Origin: CAIMDX01 sp041652155
Lineage (GTDB): Bacteria; Patescibacteriota; Minisyncoccia; Minisyncoccales; JAQTVQ01
Assembly (NCBI GenBank): GCA_041652155.1
Contig: JBAZHV010000004.1
Span: forward strand, 1-54,037
Reading direction: 5' to 3'
DNA length: 54,037 bases
Part shown: one piece after another, positions 1 through 6,851 of the stretch
How positions within the stretch are numbered: position 1 is the stretch's first letter
Layout of the letters: every line of letters begins with the position of its first letter
Made by a program: the position numbers and the translations under genes
Notes under the pieces: model-generated
What the model was told of the DNA's origin: nothing
Seen by the model: the letters and a program-made list of their open reading frames with translations, nothing else
Databases searched by the model: none

Positions 1-4
1 TTCC

Positions 5-41
5 TTCTCAAAAAAGGGCGAATCGGCTGCTTTTTTGAGAA
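5..41. terminator. Perfect 12-bp inverted repeat after ftsZ
   Basis: TTCTCAAAAAAG at 5-16 and its exact reverse complement at 30-41 could form a 12-bp stem with a 13-nt loop just downstream of ftsZ. The T-run lies inside the stem rather than after it, so termination is uncertain. The left arm is also a copy of the DNA encoding the FtsZ C-terminal peptide at 101-116. Confidence 0.4.
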
Positions 42-63
42 CTCATCGGCTTCGGTCTCAAAA

Positions 64-1533
64 TCATTTATTCTCCGGTTTCTGTTGATTACTCGAGTCA
101 TTCCTTCTCAAAAAAGCAGGAATCTCAAATATCTTTTCTTTTTCGTCTTCCTTATCCGTTTGTTCTTTCTCGGCTTTTTTTATGTCCAGGGCGTTCCTTC
201 TTTGTTGGATCTTTTTTTCTATTATCTTTTCCTGGTCCTCTGCTTTTTGCGGTTCTTTTTTATCCAAACCTTCCGCCGCCTCTATCGTTTCAATTTCGAC
301 CGGAATTTTCTGTTCTTTTTTGGGCCTGCTAACGGCCTTTATTTTTTTATGAACAACGACGGCCCTTTGTTTCTTGTCGGGATTGCCCGTGGCCAAAACG
401 GTCGCTCTTATCGTTTCTTTCAAAGCCGGGGATTGGGATAATCCAAAAATTATCTTAGCTTGGGGGGCGGCCGAGTGTATCTTCTCGCTTATCGCCATCA
501 GCTGTTCCAACGATATGTTCTTGGAACTTTCTATGTTGAACAGGATATTCCCCGCCTGAGAAAAATTATAATCCAAAATAGGGCTGGTTAAAAGGGTTTT
601 TGCAAACTCCTCGAGGTTGTCTTTGGCGTTAGTCTGCGCAACGTTCAGATAAGCCGATCTTCCTTTCCCTTCGAGAGTGGTTTTAACGTCGGCCCAATCG
701 ATGTTGATCAGTCCCGGCACATAAATTATTTTAAGCAACCCCTCCAAAGAATTGGCGATATGTTTGTTCAAAAGAGAAAGAGCCGAATGGAAAGGAGTAT
801 CCTCTTTTGTCAGTTTGAATATTTTGTCATTGGGCAAGACCAAAACGGCGTTCAGATTCCCCTGTATTTTTTCCAAAGCGTTTTGGGCCATCTTGATCTT
901 CTCTTTGCCTTCGAAAGCGAAAGGCAAAGTGAAGATACCCAAAGTTTTAGCGTCGAGATCGTTAGCGATCTTGGCAAAGATGGGCGTAGCTCCGGTGCCG
1001 GTCCCCCCGCCCAGCGAAGAAACCAATATGAACAGGTCTTTCTTTTCGGCGAACAGACCCTTGATCCTTTCTTCTTCTTTTCTGGCCGCCGCTTCGCCTA
1101 TCGAAGAATTGCGTCCGGTTCCCAATCCCTTGGTCATCTCCCGGCCAAAGGCGAAAGATTCAACCCTTTTGTTCACAGAGCTCAAAGCCTGAACATCGGT
1201 ATTGGCGGCCACGAAATCCACTTTTTTCGAGGAAAATCCGGCCAGCCTTTCGGAAAGCTCGGAAATGATGTTGCCTCCCCCTCCTCCGATGCCGACAACC
1301 CTTACTTCAACTTTCTTAACATCCGTATCCATTTCTTTTTCCTGCTGGCCGGCCTTTTCTCGAACAGGCTTGGGCGAACGAAAAGATTTCTTTTCGGGAG
1401 CGGACTTTTTTTGGCTTGCAATTCCTTTTAAAATATTTTTTACCAACCCTTTCGATATCGATCCTTTTACTTTTTGACCCGCGTCCCTGGCTTGTCCTTC
1501 GATTTTCGTATTTTTAACTGTTTTTTTGGGCAT
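64..1533 (-). CDS. ftsZ: Cell division protein FtsZ with long N-terminal extension
   Basis: FtsZ is the tubulin-like GTPase that assembles the division ring at midcell. The 489-residue product has a basic, low-complexity N-terminal extension of about 75 residues, then the GTPase fold: GGGGGN near 83-88, the tubulin signature GGGTGTG at 175-181 and a canonical T7 loop (NIDWAD, 277-282). A charged, Lys/Glu-rich linker leads to a C-terminal peptide, EIPAFLRR at about 470-477, which matches the FtsA/ZipA/SepF-binding tail of FtsZ. The ATG at 1533 is chosen because the longer reading frame runs through a promoter at 1570-1578. The leader would be about 30 nt and has no Shine-Dalgarno. The N-terminal extension is unusual. 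The family assignment is secure. Confidence 0.95.
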   Translation of the reverse strand: MPKKTVKNTKIEGQARDAGQKVKGSISKGLVKNILKGIASQKKSAPEKKSFRSPKPVREKAGQQEKEMDTDVKKVEVRVVGIGGGGGNIISELSERLAGFSSKKVDFVAANTDVQALSSVNKRVESFAFGREMTKGLGTGRNSSIGEAAARKEEERIKGLFAEKKDLFILVSSLGGGTGTGATPIFAKIANDLDAKTLGIFTLPFAFEGKEKIKMAQNALEKIQGNLNAVLVLPNDKIFKLTKEDTPFHSALSLLNKHIANSLEGLLKIIYVPGLINIDWADVKTTLEGKGRSAYLNVAQTNAKDNLEEFAKTLLTSPILDYNFSQAGNILFNIESSKNISLEQLMAISEKIHSAAPQAKIIFGLSQSPALKETIRATVLATGNPDKKQRAVVVHKKIKAVSRPKKEQKIPVEIETIEAAEGLDKKEPQKAEDQEKIIEKKIQQRRNALDIKKAEKEQTDKEDEKEKIFEIPAFLRRNDSSNQQKPENK

Positions 1534-1569
1534 AAGAAGAAGAATATTAGATTTTTTCTTTTTGTTTAA

Positions 1570-1578
1570 AGTATACCA
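1570..1578 (-). promoter_or_regulatory. Extended -10 promoter of ftsZ
   Basis: Reads TGG-TATACT on the minus strand, a TGn-extended -10. No convincing -35 is seen. Transcription would start near 1563, about 30 nt before the ATG. It starts only about 13 bp beyond the stop codon of the upstream HIT gene. Confidence 0.6.
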
Positions 1579-1590
1579 AAACAAATCTTT

Positions 1591-2007
1591 TTACCAGCGG
1601 ATCTTCTTGGCCGCCGCTTCAAGCTGATCAGGCGAAAGATTCTTAACCTTCGAAAACCACCATTCGTCCATTTTAATGTCGTCTCCGGTTTTTCTCGGGA
1701 TCACGTGCAGATGGAAATGGAAAACTCCCTGTTCGGCAGCCGCGCCGCTGCGATGCACAAAGTTTATCCCATCCGCTCTCAGGCTTTCTTTTAACCTTTC
1801 GGATATTTTTTGAGCGGCGGCAATGAGGCTCTTCAGCGTTTCCTGATCTATGTCAAAAATATTCTCATAATGCTCTTTGGGCACGACAAGGGTATGGCCT
1901 TCCGCCAAAGCATTGAGTTCGAGAAAAGCCAATATTTTGTCGTCTTCATATATTTTAGCCGAAGGGATCTCGCCTTTTGCTATTTTGCAAAAAATACAAT
2001 TATCCAT
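1591..2007 (-). CDS. HIT family nucleotide hydrolase
   Basis: A 138-residue HIT protein, of the Hint/FHIT type that hydrolyses nucleoside phosphoramidates or dinucleoside polyphosphates. The histidine triad HFHLHV is at 97-102, and the N-terminal CIFC pair at 4-7 matches the zinc site of the Hint branch. Full length for the family. A TAAAAT hexamer at 2014-2019 ends 6 nt before the ATG, so the message may be leaderless. ftsZ follows on the same strand but has its own promoter. The exact substrate cannot be told from sequence. Confidence 0.92.
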   Translation of the reverse strand: MDNCIFCKIAKGEIPSAKIYEDDKILAFLELNALAEGHTLVVPKEHYENIFDIDQETLKSLIAAAQKISERLKESLRADGINFVHRSGAAAEQGVFHFHLHVIPRKTGDDIKMDEWWFSKVKNLSPDQLEAAAKKIRW

Positions 2008-2013
2008 AAGGCT

Positions 2014-2019
2014 ATTTTA
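2014..2019 (-). promoter_or_regulatory. -10 element of the HIT gene, leaderless spacing
   Basis: TAAAAT on the minus strand, preceded directly by TG, with its 3' end 6 nt from the ATG at 2007. This spacing puts transcription start at or next to the start codon. Confidence 0.45.
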
Positions 2020-2146
2020 CATATTTTTTCTCTTCTTGGCCACATCCAAAAAATCCCGGCCTGAAAAGACGCCGAACGGATCGAAAATTAAAACGCCCCG
2101 GCTCTCGCCAGGGACATTTTAAATCATATAAAAACTTATATTCTGC

Positions 2147-2413
2147 CTACTCTCTACGCTCCGCTATGATAGTGCAGTTGCTGACCAGGGCGGCCAAAGC
2201 TCCGACTGCGGCCAATACTGGCGCTACGACGGTGCCCACTACGGCGATAGTCAAAGGAAGCTCTATCAATGTGTCTCCGTTCTCTTTTTTGATAATAATG
2301 CGGCGGACATTGCCTTCTTTGATCAGTTCTTTCACTTTCTTCAAAATCTCATCGCCCGATACCTTGAATTCCTCTTTTCTTGTATTTTGTTGTTGAGTAT
2401 TTTCTTCTGCCAT
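2147..2413 (-). CDS. DUF4342 domain protein
   Basis: An 88-residue protein resembling the DUF4342 family: an N-terminal amphipathic helix around FKVSGDEILKKVKELI, a strand-turn region around RRIIIKKENGDTLIELP, then a hydrophobic, Ala/Val-rich C-terminal half (about 51-83) that could form a membrane hairpin. Function of the family is unknown. It lies just downstream of a small LiaF-like membrane protein on the same strand, so a shared envelope-stress context is possible but only inferred. No clear Shine-Dalgarno. Confidence 0.75.
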   Translation of the reverse strand: MAEENTQQQNTRKEEFKVSGDEILKKVKELIKEGNVRRIIIKKENGDTLIELPLTIAVVGTVVAPVLAAVGALAALVSNCTIIAERRE

Positions 2414-2502
2414 TGCGTTAAAATTCTCCGCTGATCTGGATCGAACGCCGCGGTTATGCGCTCAACGATCGGCGTCCGATAAAAGATCTGCAAAAAAATT
2501 TG

Positions 2503-2730
2503 TTAGAAAGGCTGATTATCGTTGCGGTCTTCATCGCGCCGGGAAGATTTGCTCCAATTCCAAAAAGTATAACGTTTGATCCCCGAACCAAAGACCATTT
2601 TCAAACCGATGAAAATAAGGAATAGGGGCCAAAAAATTCCCCAAAAACTCATATCCATCTGGATCACCCCCGTATTTTTTAACAGAAAAAGAACTCCCAA
2701 GAATACGACTATAACGCCAAATGTCATCAT
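2503..2730 (-). CDS. Small two-TM protein, LiaF-transmembrane/DUF5668-like
   Basis: A 75-residue protein with two hydrophobic segments (about 2-18 and 27-46) joined by a short loop and followed by a basic, hydrophilic tail rich in Arg, Asp and Asn. The pattern GVIVVFLGVLFLLKNTGVI followed by FWPLFLIFIGL is characteristic of the N-terminal membrane domain of LiaF and DUF5668 proteins, here without the extracytoplasmic domain. Start is one of two adjacent ATGs at 2730 and 2727. Role unknown. Confidence 0.7.
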   Translation of the reverse strand: MMTFGVIVVFLGVLFLLKNTGVIQMDMSFWGIFWPLFLIFIGLKMVFGSGIKRYTFWNWSKSSRRDEDRNDNQPF

Positions 2731-2823
2731 AATTTTTTTTAATTGAATATTATCTTAAACTTATTATCTCTATCCCGATCTCCCGCTCTTTAATTCTAGA
2801 TAATTTGATCAAGCCAGTAAAGG

Positions 2824-3868
2824 CTAATCTGGCTTCTGGGCCGACTCCATCTCCTTGATCTTCTGCTTCAGCTCGGCCATCCTGACTTCGCGGCCGATGG
2901 TGAGCTTGTAGAATTTTTCCAGCTCTTCTCTCTGGCCTTTGACCTCGTTGTATGCCTGTTCCAGCTTATCGTTCGAACCTTGAAGTTCTGCCGTACGTTC
3001 GCGGACTCTCTGCTCGAGTATCTCTTTCGCTCCAAGTTCCTTGTGCATGCTCTTGATCAAAAGATAGCCGATCAAGCAAAATAAAACGAACGCGCCGAAT
3101 CCCAAAAACCTTGTCCAGAATGTTTTGAACAACAAAGCCTCCGCCAAAGACACTCCCGCAATGATGACCACTAAAAGTTCGGTCAAGACCACTCTTACTT
3201 CGAAAAGATGATATTTCGAGATCGCCAGTGCCGTAAAAATAAATATGAAAACGACCAAACCGTTGCCGTATGGCGGTATAGGAATGCCGTATAAATTAAA
3301 AAAGTTGGTCGCTCCGCCGGTGAATCCAAGCAAAGTGCCGATCAATAAATATCTTACCGGAAGATTCGACTCTCCTTTTTTCTCCTTCAAATTCTTGAAC
3401 ATCAAATACCAGCAGTAAAAAACAAACGCGGCGAATTCTATAAGGAAAGGATGGTAGCTGGGACCGGCTATCGGATACCACTGGATCGAACCTATGGGCC
3501 TGACTCCGCTGATGAACAAAGGGGTAAAGCCTGTAGCAAATATAACAAAAGAAAATATCCATCCGGCCTTGACCAATTTCTTTTTCTGTTCGTAAATGCC
3601 AAGAAAAACCGTAACGAAATGGAGATAAGTAATAGGCGTAAATATCGCCGCGACGTTAAGGGCGGTTGACCAAAAAAGAGCGGACTCCCTGGTCGTTCCT
3701 ATAAAAAGCCACAAAAAAATAAAACCCAGACCAAAAACCCACGGCCAAACAAAAAGCCGCAAAGGTTTTGCTGACCAGCTCTTTGCTGTTCTTTGCATAA
3801 ACAACAATCCCAAGAACAGTGATGGAAATCGCGTTTATTAAAGCCGATAAAGCAAAATAGCTAAGCAT
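2824..3868 (-). pseudogene. 7TM sensor module, frameshifted copy
   Basis: Paralogue of the intact gene at 3874-4962, from which it is separated by only a few bases. The N-terminal membrane segments are read from the ATG at 3868 and the remaining segments and coiled coil in another frame ending at 2824. The frames switch at a 7-T run (3713-3719 on +): removing one T joins GFYFF to LWLFIGTT and restores a continuous HisKA-7TM-like protein. The C-terminus has a signalling helix (RVRERTAEL) and ends with a GREVRMAELKQKIKEME tail like the paralogue, without a kinase domain. The shift may be a sequencing indel, a real mutation or phase variation at a homopolymer. Confidence 0.75.
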
Positions 3869-3873
3869 AAACC

Positions 3874-4962
3874 TTACTTTTTATCTTCCATTTCTTTGAT
3901 CTTGCCTTTCAACTCGGCCATTTTCAGTTCGCGGCCGATAGTGAGCTTGTACCATTTCTCCAATTCTTGCGCCCTGTCTTCGGCCACTTTCTTGCTCTGC
4001 TCCAATTCCTCGGTACGCTCCTGCACTTTGCGTTCCATCTCTTCTTTGGCTCCGACTTCGCGGTATGTATATTTCACAAGCGAATAACCTATGGCGCAAA
4101 AGAAAAGGAAAACCCCCACTCCGAACGCTCTTGTCCAAAGGGTCTGAAAAAGCAAGATTTCGGCCAGTAAGGCGACGGCCATTGTACCGACCAGCGATTC
4201 GGTCAAAATAACTTTCACTTCGAACAGCTGATACTTGGTGATAGCATAAGCCGTGATCGTTAGAAAGCAGAGAATGAACAAAAATCCGAACGGATAAAAT
4301 TCAACGCCGTAGTTTACGACAAAATCCGAAGCGGCCAAAAAATAGATCAAAAAGGCTATCGTAATATATTTTATCTGGCTGGCTTTGGCGGGATTTTCCT
4401 TGCGCTCCTCAAAAAAAGACTTCATCAGGATATGGATTCCTTTTATTGAAACCAAAGTTAAAAAAGATAAGAACAGCAGATGGGCCAATCCAGCCGACAG
4501 CCATGATCCTCCTCCGTTGAAAATAGACGAAATCATTTGGATCGATCCGGTCTTCGGATAGAATCCCCAAAAATATTCATAATATCCCTGCACTAAAAAA
4601 TCTGTCGTCCAAAGCAACGCTATGAACCCAAAACTCAAAATGTAGCACAAATAAAGAAAATATTTGTCGAAGCCCTTGACCTTATTGAGAAACGCCAAGA
4701 AAAAATGGTAAAAAAATACAGGAATAAAAGTTATTCCCATGTAGCCTATCTTTACCATGTAGGAAGCCAGCGCAACGTCTTGGGAGTTGAACAATATGAA
4801 CCAGGAAAACTGCCACCAAAAAGTGACGAAAGAGATCAAAAAATAAGTGACGCTGATATTCGACTTTTTGTTTTTAAAATATACGGCCGCACCCAAAAGC
4901 AAAAAAAGAACGGAGCTGATAAGCGGCGGCAAAGAATACGGGCTCAAAGAAAAGGTATCCAT
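3874..4962 (-). CDS. 7TM sensor with signalling coiled coil, no kinase domain
   Basis: About 362 residues starting at the ATG at 4962; the longer frame overlaps the neighbouring hydrolase gene and the promoter. Seven hydrophobic segments span roughly residues 10-270 in the arrangement of the histidine-kinase N-terminal 7TM domain. A coiled coil follows (KVQERTEELEQSKK) and ends in GRELKMAELKGKIKEME, a motif that usually links sensor to output. No HisKA, ATPase, GGDEF or other output domain follows, so it must signal through a partner or is a decoy. An extended -10 at 4971-4979 implies a leaderless mRNA. Tandem with the frameshifted copy. Confidence 0.75.
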   Translation of the reverse strand: MDTFSLSPYSLPPLISSVLFLLLGAAVYFKNKKSNISVTYFLISFVTFWWQFSWFILFNSQDVALASYMVKIGYMGITFIPVFFYHFFLAFLNKVKGFDKYFLYLCYILSFGFIALLWTTDFLVQGYYEYFWGFYPKTGSIQMISSIFNGGGSWLSAGLAHLLFLSFLTLVSIKGIHILMKSFFEERKENPAKASQIKYITIAFLIYFLAASDFVVNYGVEFYPFGFLFILCFLTITAYAITKYQLFEVKVILTESLVGTMAVALLAEILLFQTLWTRAFGVGVFLFFCAIGYSLVKYTYREVGAKEEMERKVQERTEELEQSKKVAEDRAQELEKWYKLTIGRELKMAELKGKIKEMEDKK

Positions 4963-4970
4963 ATAAAATA

Positions 4971-4979
4971 ATTCTACCA
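4971..4979 (-). promoter_or_regulatory. Extended -10 of the 7TM sensor gene
   Basis: TGG-TAGAAT on the minus strand, ending 8 nt before the ATG at 4962. Transcription would begin one or two bases before the start codon. Confidence 0.6.
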
Positions 4980-5023
4980 AATTTTCTTTGGCAATAAAAC
5001 ACCAAGTTGTCCATAACCTGTTT

Positions 5024-5566
5024 TTATTCCCCCAGCTTAATGAATTCCGGACCATGGCCAGGATAAACCTTGGTCTTTGGCTCTATAACATCGTCCAATT
5101 TCTCCAAAGACAGAGCCATATCGTTGTCCGAACCGCCCGGCAGATCGGTGCGGCCATAACCGCCATCGAATAAAGTGTCGCCAGAAAAAAGAAAACCATT
5201 GCCCAGCAGGCAAATGCTTCCGGGCGTATGCCCGGGAGTGTGAATAATTTTCAAGACCTCTCCGCCGATCTTTATCTCTTCTCCTTCCTTTAGGAACCTG
5301 TCCGCCTTGAAATCAATAAAATCCTTCTCGGCCTCGTGGATCAGGATGAAAGCTCCCGTATCTTTTTTGACGGCCTGGTTTGCCAGCGTATGGTCGAAAT
5401 GATAGTGGGTGTTGATGATATATTTCGGTTTGGCGCCCGCTTTTTTAAGCCAAGCTAAAATCTCCGGGGCTTCTCCTCCCGGATCGATCACCGCCGATTC
5501 GCCATCAGAGATGAACAAATAGCAGTTAGTTTGCAATTCGCCCACCGTGATCTTTTTGATCTCCAT
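5024..5566 (-). CDS. Metallo-beta-lactamase-fold hydrolase (glyoxalase II-like)
   Basis: A 180-residue MBL-fold hydrolase. The metal-binding motif THYHFDH (about 53-59), a later HTPGHTPGS, SGDTLF and PGHGP supply the expected His and Asp ligands for a binuclear site. It is a compact member of the group annotated as hydroxyacylglutathione hydrolase-like. CPR bacteria usually lack glutathione, so the physiological thioester or other substrate is unknown. An intrinsic terminator at 5581-5599 separates it from the YbaB gene upstream. Confidence 0.9.
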   Translation of the reverse strand: MEIKKITVGELQTNCYLFISDGESAVIDPGGEAPEILAWLKKAGAKPKYIINTHYHFDHTLANQAVKKDTGAFILIHEAEKDFIDFKADRFLKEGEEIKIGGEVLKIIHTPGHTPGSICLLGNGFLFSGDTLFDGGYGRTDLPGGSDNDMALSLEKLDDVIEPKTKVYPGHGPEFIKLGE

Positions 5567-5572
5567 AGAATT

Positions 5573-5599
5573 AAAAAAATCCGCGGGGTATGCCCGCGG
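5573..5599 (-). terminator. Intrinsic terminator of the ybaB-like gene
   Basis: CCGCGGG / CCCGCGG stem (5581-5587 and 5593-5599) with a 5-nt loop, followed on the minus strand by seven T residues. It sits between the YbaB-like gene and the MBL hydrolase. Confidence 0.8.
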
Positions 5600-5609
5600 A
5601 CATTTTATA

Positions 5610-5873
5610 TTATAAGCCGAAATTGCCCATTCCCATTTGGGACATCTTCTGGGCCAGATTCATTTGAACCTTATGCATCGCGTCATTAATGCACTCTTTA
5701 ACGGCCTTCTGCTGTTGGTCAACTCCCAGATCGGGGTTAAGGTATAATTCTTCTATCTCCATTTTACCGTTGATCACGACTTTGACGCCCTGTTTCTCAA
5801 ACTCGACCCTTTCCTTTTTTAATTGGTCCTGGATCTCTTTTAATTTTTTCAATTGTTTCAGCTGTTCAAACAT
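5610..5873 (-). CDS. YbaB/EbfC family nucleoid-associated protein
   Basis: An 87-residue protein with the YbaB/EbfC pattern: an N-terminal helix rich in Lys/Leu/Gln (residues 1-27), a central VKVVINGKMEIEELYLNPDL stretch matching the conserved beta-region, and a C-terminal helix ending in a Met/Gly-rich tail. Family members are homodimers that bind DNA, often encoded beside recombination genes; none is adjacent here. Slightly shorter than the usual 100-110 residues. Confidence 0.85.
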   Translation of the reverse strand: MFEQLKQLKKLKEIQDQLKKERVEFEKQGVKVVINGKMEIEELYLNPDLGVDQQQKAVKECINDAMHKVQMNLAQKMSQMGMGNFGL

Positions 5874-6050
5874 ATTTTTTAAAAACTTAATTTAATGGTT
5901 TTAGTTACAAAGGGCTGGTCAAATGATCCAGTCCCACAAATTATAGATACAGGAGCGTTATGATCTCGTCAAATGGCAAATAGCCAAAAAGCTATTTTAA
6001 AAACAGTTAAATTATTGTATTAATAGAATATCATAAAACAAATAATTTTA

Positions 6051-6080
6051 CTTGCCTGCCAAAATATCGGCAGGCGAACA
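6051..6080 (+). promoter_or_regulatory. Hairpin in the leader of the tRNA-binding protein gene
   Basis: TTGCCTGCC and GGCAGGCGA flank an 8-nt A/T-rich loop, giving a 9-bp stem that ends about 13 nt before the ATG at 6088. It could affect translation initiation. It has no T-run, so it does not look like a terminator. Confidence 0.4.
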
Positions 6081-6087
6081 AAACATT

Positions 6088-6438
6088 ATGAAGCCAACTA
6101 TTGAATACGCGGATTTCGATAAAGCGGACTTAAGAATAGGAAAGATCGTTTCCTGCCAAGCTCCGGAATGGAGTGAAAAATTGTTGGAACTTAAAGTGGC
6201 TTTTGACGCCGAGGTCGGCGAAAAAACCATTTTTGCCGGGATAAGAAAGAGCTTTTCTCCCGAACAGCTGCTGGGAAAGAAATGCGTTTTTGCCGTCAAT
6301 TTGGCCGAGCGTAAAATGGGCCAAGGGATCAGCCAGGGAATGATGCTGGTGGCGGTGGAAACATTGGCCGAAGGCGGAGAAAAGCTATCTTTAACCGCCG
6401 TCAGCGACGACGTCAAAGAAGGCTCGACATTGAGATAG
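6088..6438 (+). CDS. tRNA-binding domain protein (Trbp111/CsaA, MetRS C-terminal type)
   Basis: 116 residues from the ATG at 6088. The whole protein is one OB-fold tRNA-binding domain as in Trbp111, CsaA or the C-terminus of MetRS: FDKADLRIGKIVS near the start, LLELKV, IFAGIRKSFSPEQLLGKK, then AERKMGQGISQGMMLVA. Such stand-alone proteins dimerise and bind tRNA non-specifically or act as a detached MetRS appendix. No metG is visible in the window. It is the first gene of a plus-strand pair with metK, but 413 bp and a riboswitch separate them, so they are regulated independently. Confidence 0.88.
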   Translation: MKPTIEYADFDKADLRIGKIVSCQAPEWSEKLLELKVAFDAEVGEKTIFAGIRKSFSPEQLLGKKCVFAVNLAERKMGQGISQGMMLVAVETLAEGGEKLSLTAVSDDVKEGSTLR

Positions 6439-6451
6439 GCCAAACCTGTTA

Positions 6452-6610
6452 AAGGCGGGCTTCGCCCGCTGAAGCTTAGCAAGCGAAAGAGGGCTTTGCC
6501 CGCTGCGACTCGAGGAGCAAAGTTGGCAAAGGCCCGGCCTTTGCCAACTTCTGAAGCTCGGAGAGCAAAAGCGGGCTTTATCCGCCGTAGCTCGGAGAGC
6601 GAAGGTGAAC
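6452..6610. repeat. Imperfect tandem repeats of about 34 bp with an embedded palindrome
   Basis: Three degenerate copies of a unit resembling GCGGGCTTtgCCCGCtg followed by AGCTCGGAGAGCgAA run from 6452 to 6605. Each copy can itself fold into a GCGGGC hairpin. Between the second and third copies is a perfect palindrome with 15-nt arms at 6520-6534 and 6536-6550. No reading frame explains the region. It may be a mobile repeat family of this genome and may end the upstream transcript. Confidence 0.7.
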
Positions 6611-6623
6611 CAGCTTCATCCCC

Positions 6624-6651
6624 TTTCCAGAAAAAATAATTCGGCTATAAT
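6624..6651 (+). promoter_or_regulatory. Promoter of the metK riboswitch transcript
   Basis: Perfect TATAAT at 6646-6651 with a weak TTTCCA at 6624-6629, spacing 16. Transcription would start near 6658, just before the riboswitch aptamer. Confidence 0.6.
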
Positions 6652-6664
6652 AAGGACACAATCA

Positions 6665-6775
6665 AATAAGCTATCCAGAACGCGGCGAGAGATTTGGCTC
6701 GTTGACCCGCTGGCAACCTCGGCAAGATCCGAAAGGTGCTAAATCCAACCCCGCCCGGGGAAAGATAAATTAGCC
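6665..6775 (+). ncRNA. SAM-I (S-box) riboswitch aptamer
   Basis: The element has the S-box core: a GAGAGAUUUGGCUC segment, GUUGACCCGCUGGCAACC, then AAGGUGCUAAAUCC, a CCCC-GGGG P4 hairpin (6750-6760) and a closing GAUA that can pair with UAUC near 6673. It lies between a TATAAT promoter and metK and is followed by an intrinsic terminator, as expected for SAM-dependent transcription attenuation of SAM synthetase. S-boxes are best known from Firmicutes; an infernal search would confirm the class (SAM-I versus SAM-IV). Confidence 0.88.
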
Positions 6776-6780
6776 TTGCT

Positions 6781-6812
6781 AAAACTCTTCTTGTGCGGAA
6801 GGGTTTTTGTTT
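6781..6812 (+). terminator. Riboswitch-controlled terminator before metK
   Basis: AAAACTCTTC (6781-6790) pairs over 10 bp with GAAGGGTTTT (6798-6807) around a 7-nt loop, with T-rich sequence following. It is the expression platform of the SAM riboswitch: high SAM should favour this hairpin and stop transcription before metK. Confidence 0.8.
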
Positions 6813-6851
6813 TGGAGAGATAATAAGCAGTAAAAAAAGAACAAAAAAAAT

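Noticed and set aside
1..60. A second FtsZ-tail-like peptide (IRPFLRR) readable on the minus strand
   Set aside because: No start or continuous frame supports a gene; the resemblance comes from the 16-bp repeat and the hairpin.
752..1477. Long plus-strand reading frames opposite ftsZ, and similar ones opposite xseA, the pilins, glyA, the P-type ATPase and the glucan synthase
   Set aside because: They are antisense shadows of well-supported genes, with low-complexity or Cys/Pro/Arg-biased products and no family motifs.
3713..3719. Programmed ribosomal frameshift in the 7TM sensor gene
   Set aside because: Joining the frames needs a +1 shift at a T7 run without a rare codon, stop or stimulatory element; an indel is simpler.
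6439..6620. tRNA or CRISPR array in the repeat-rich non-coding stretch
   Set aside because: Repeats are degenerate, lack unique spacers of constant length, and no cloverleaf or T-loop is visible.
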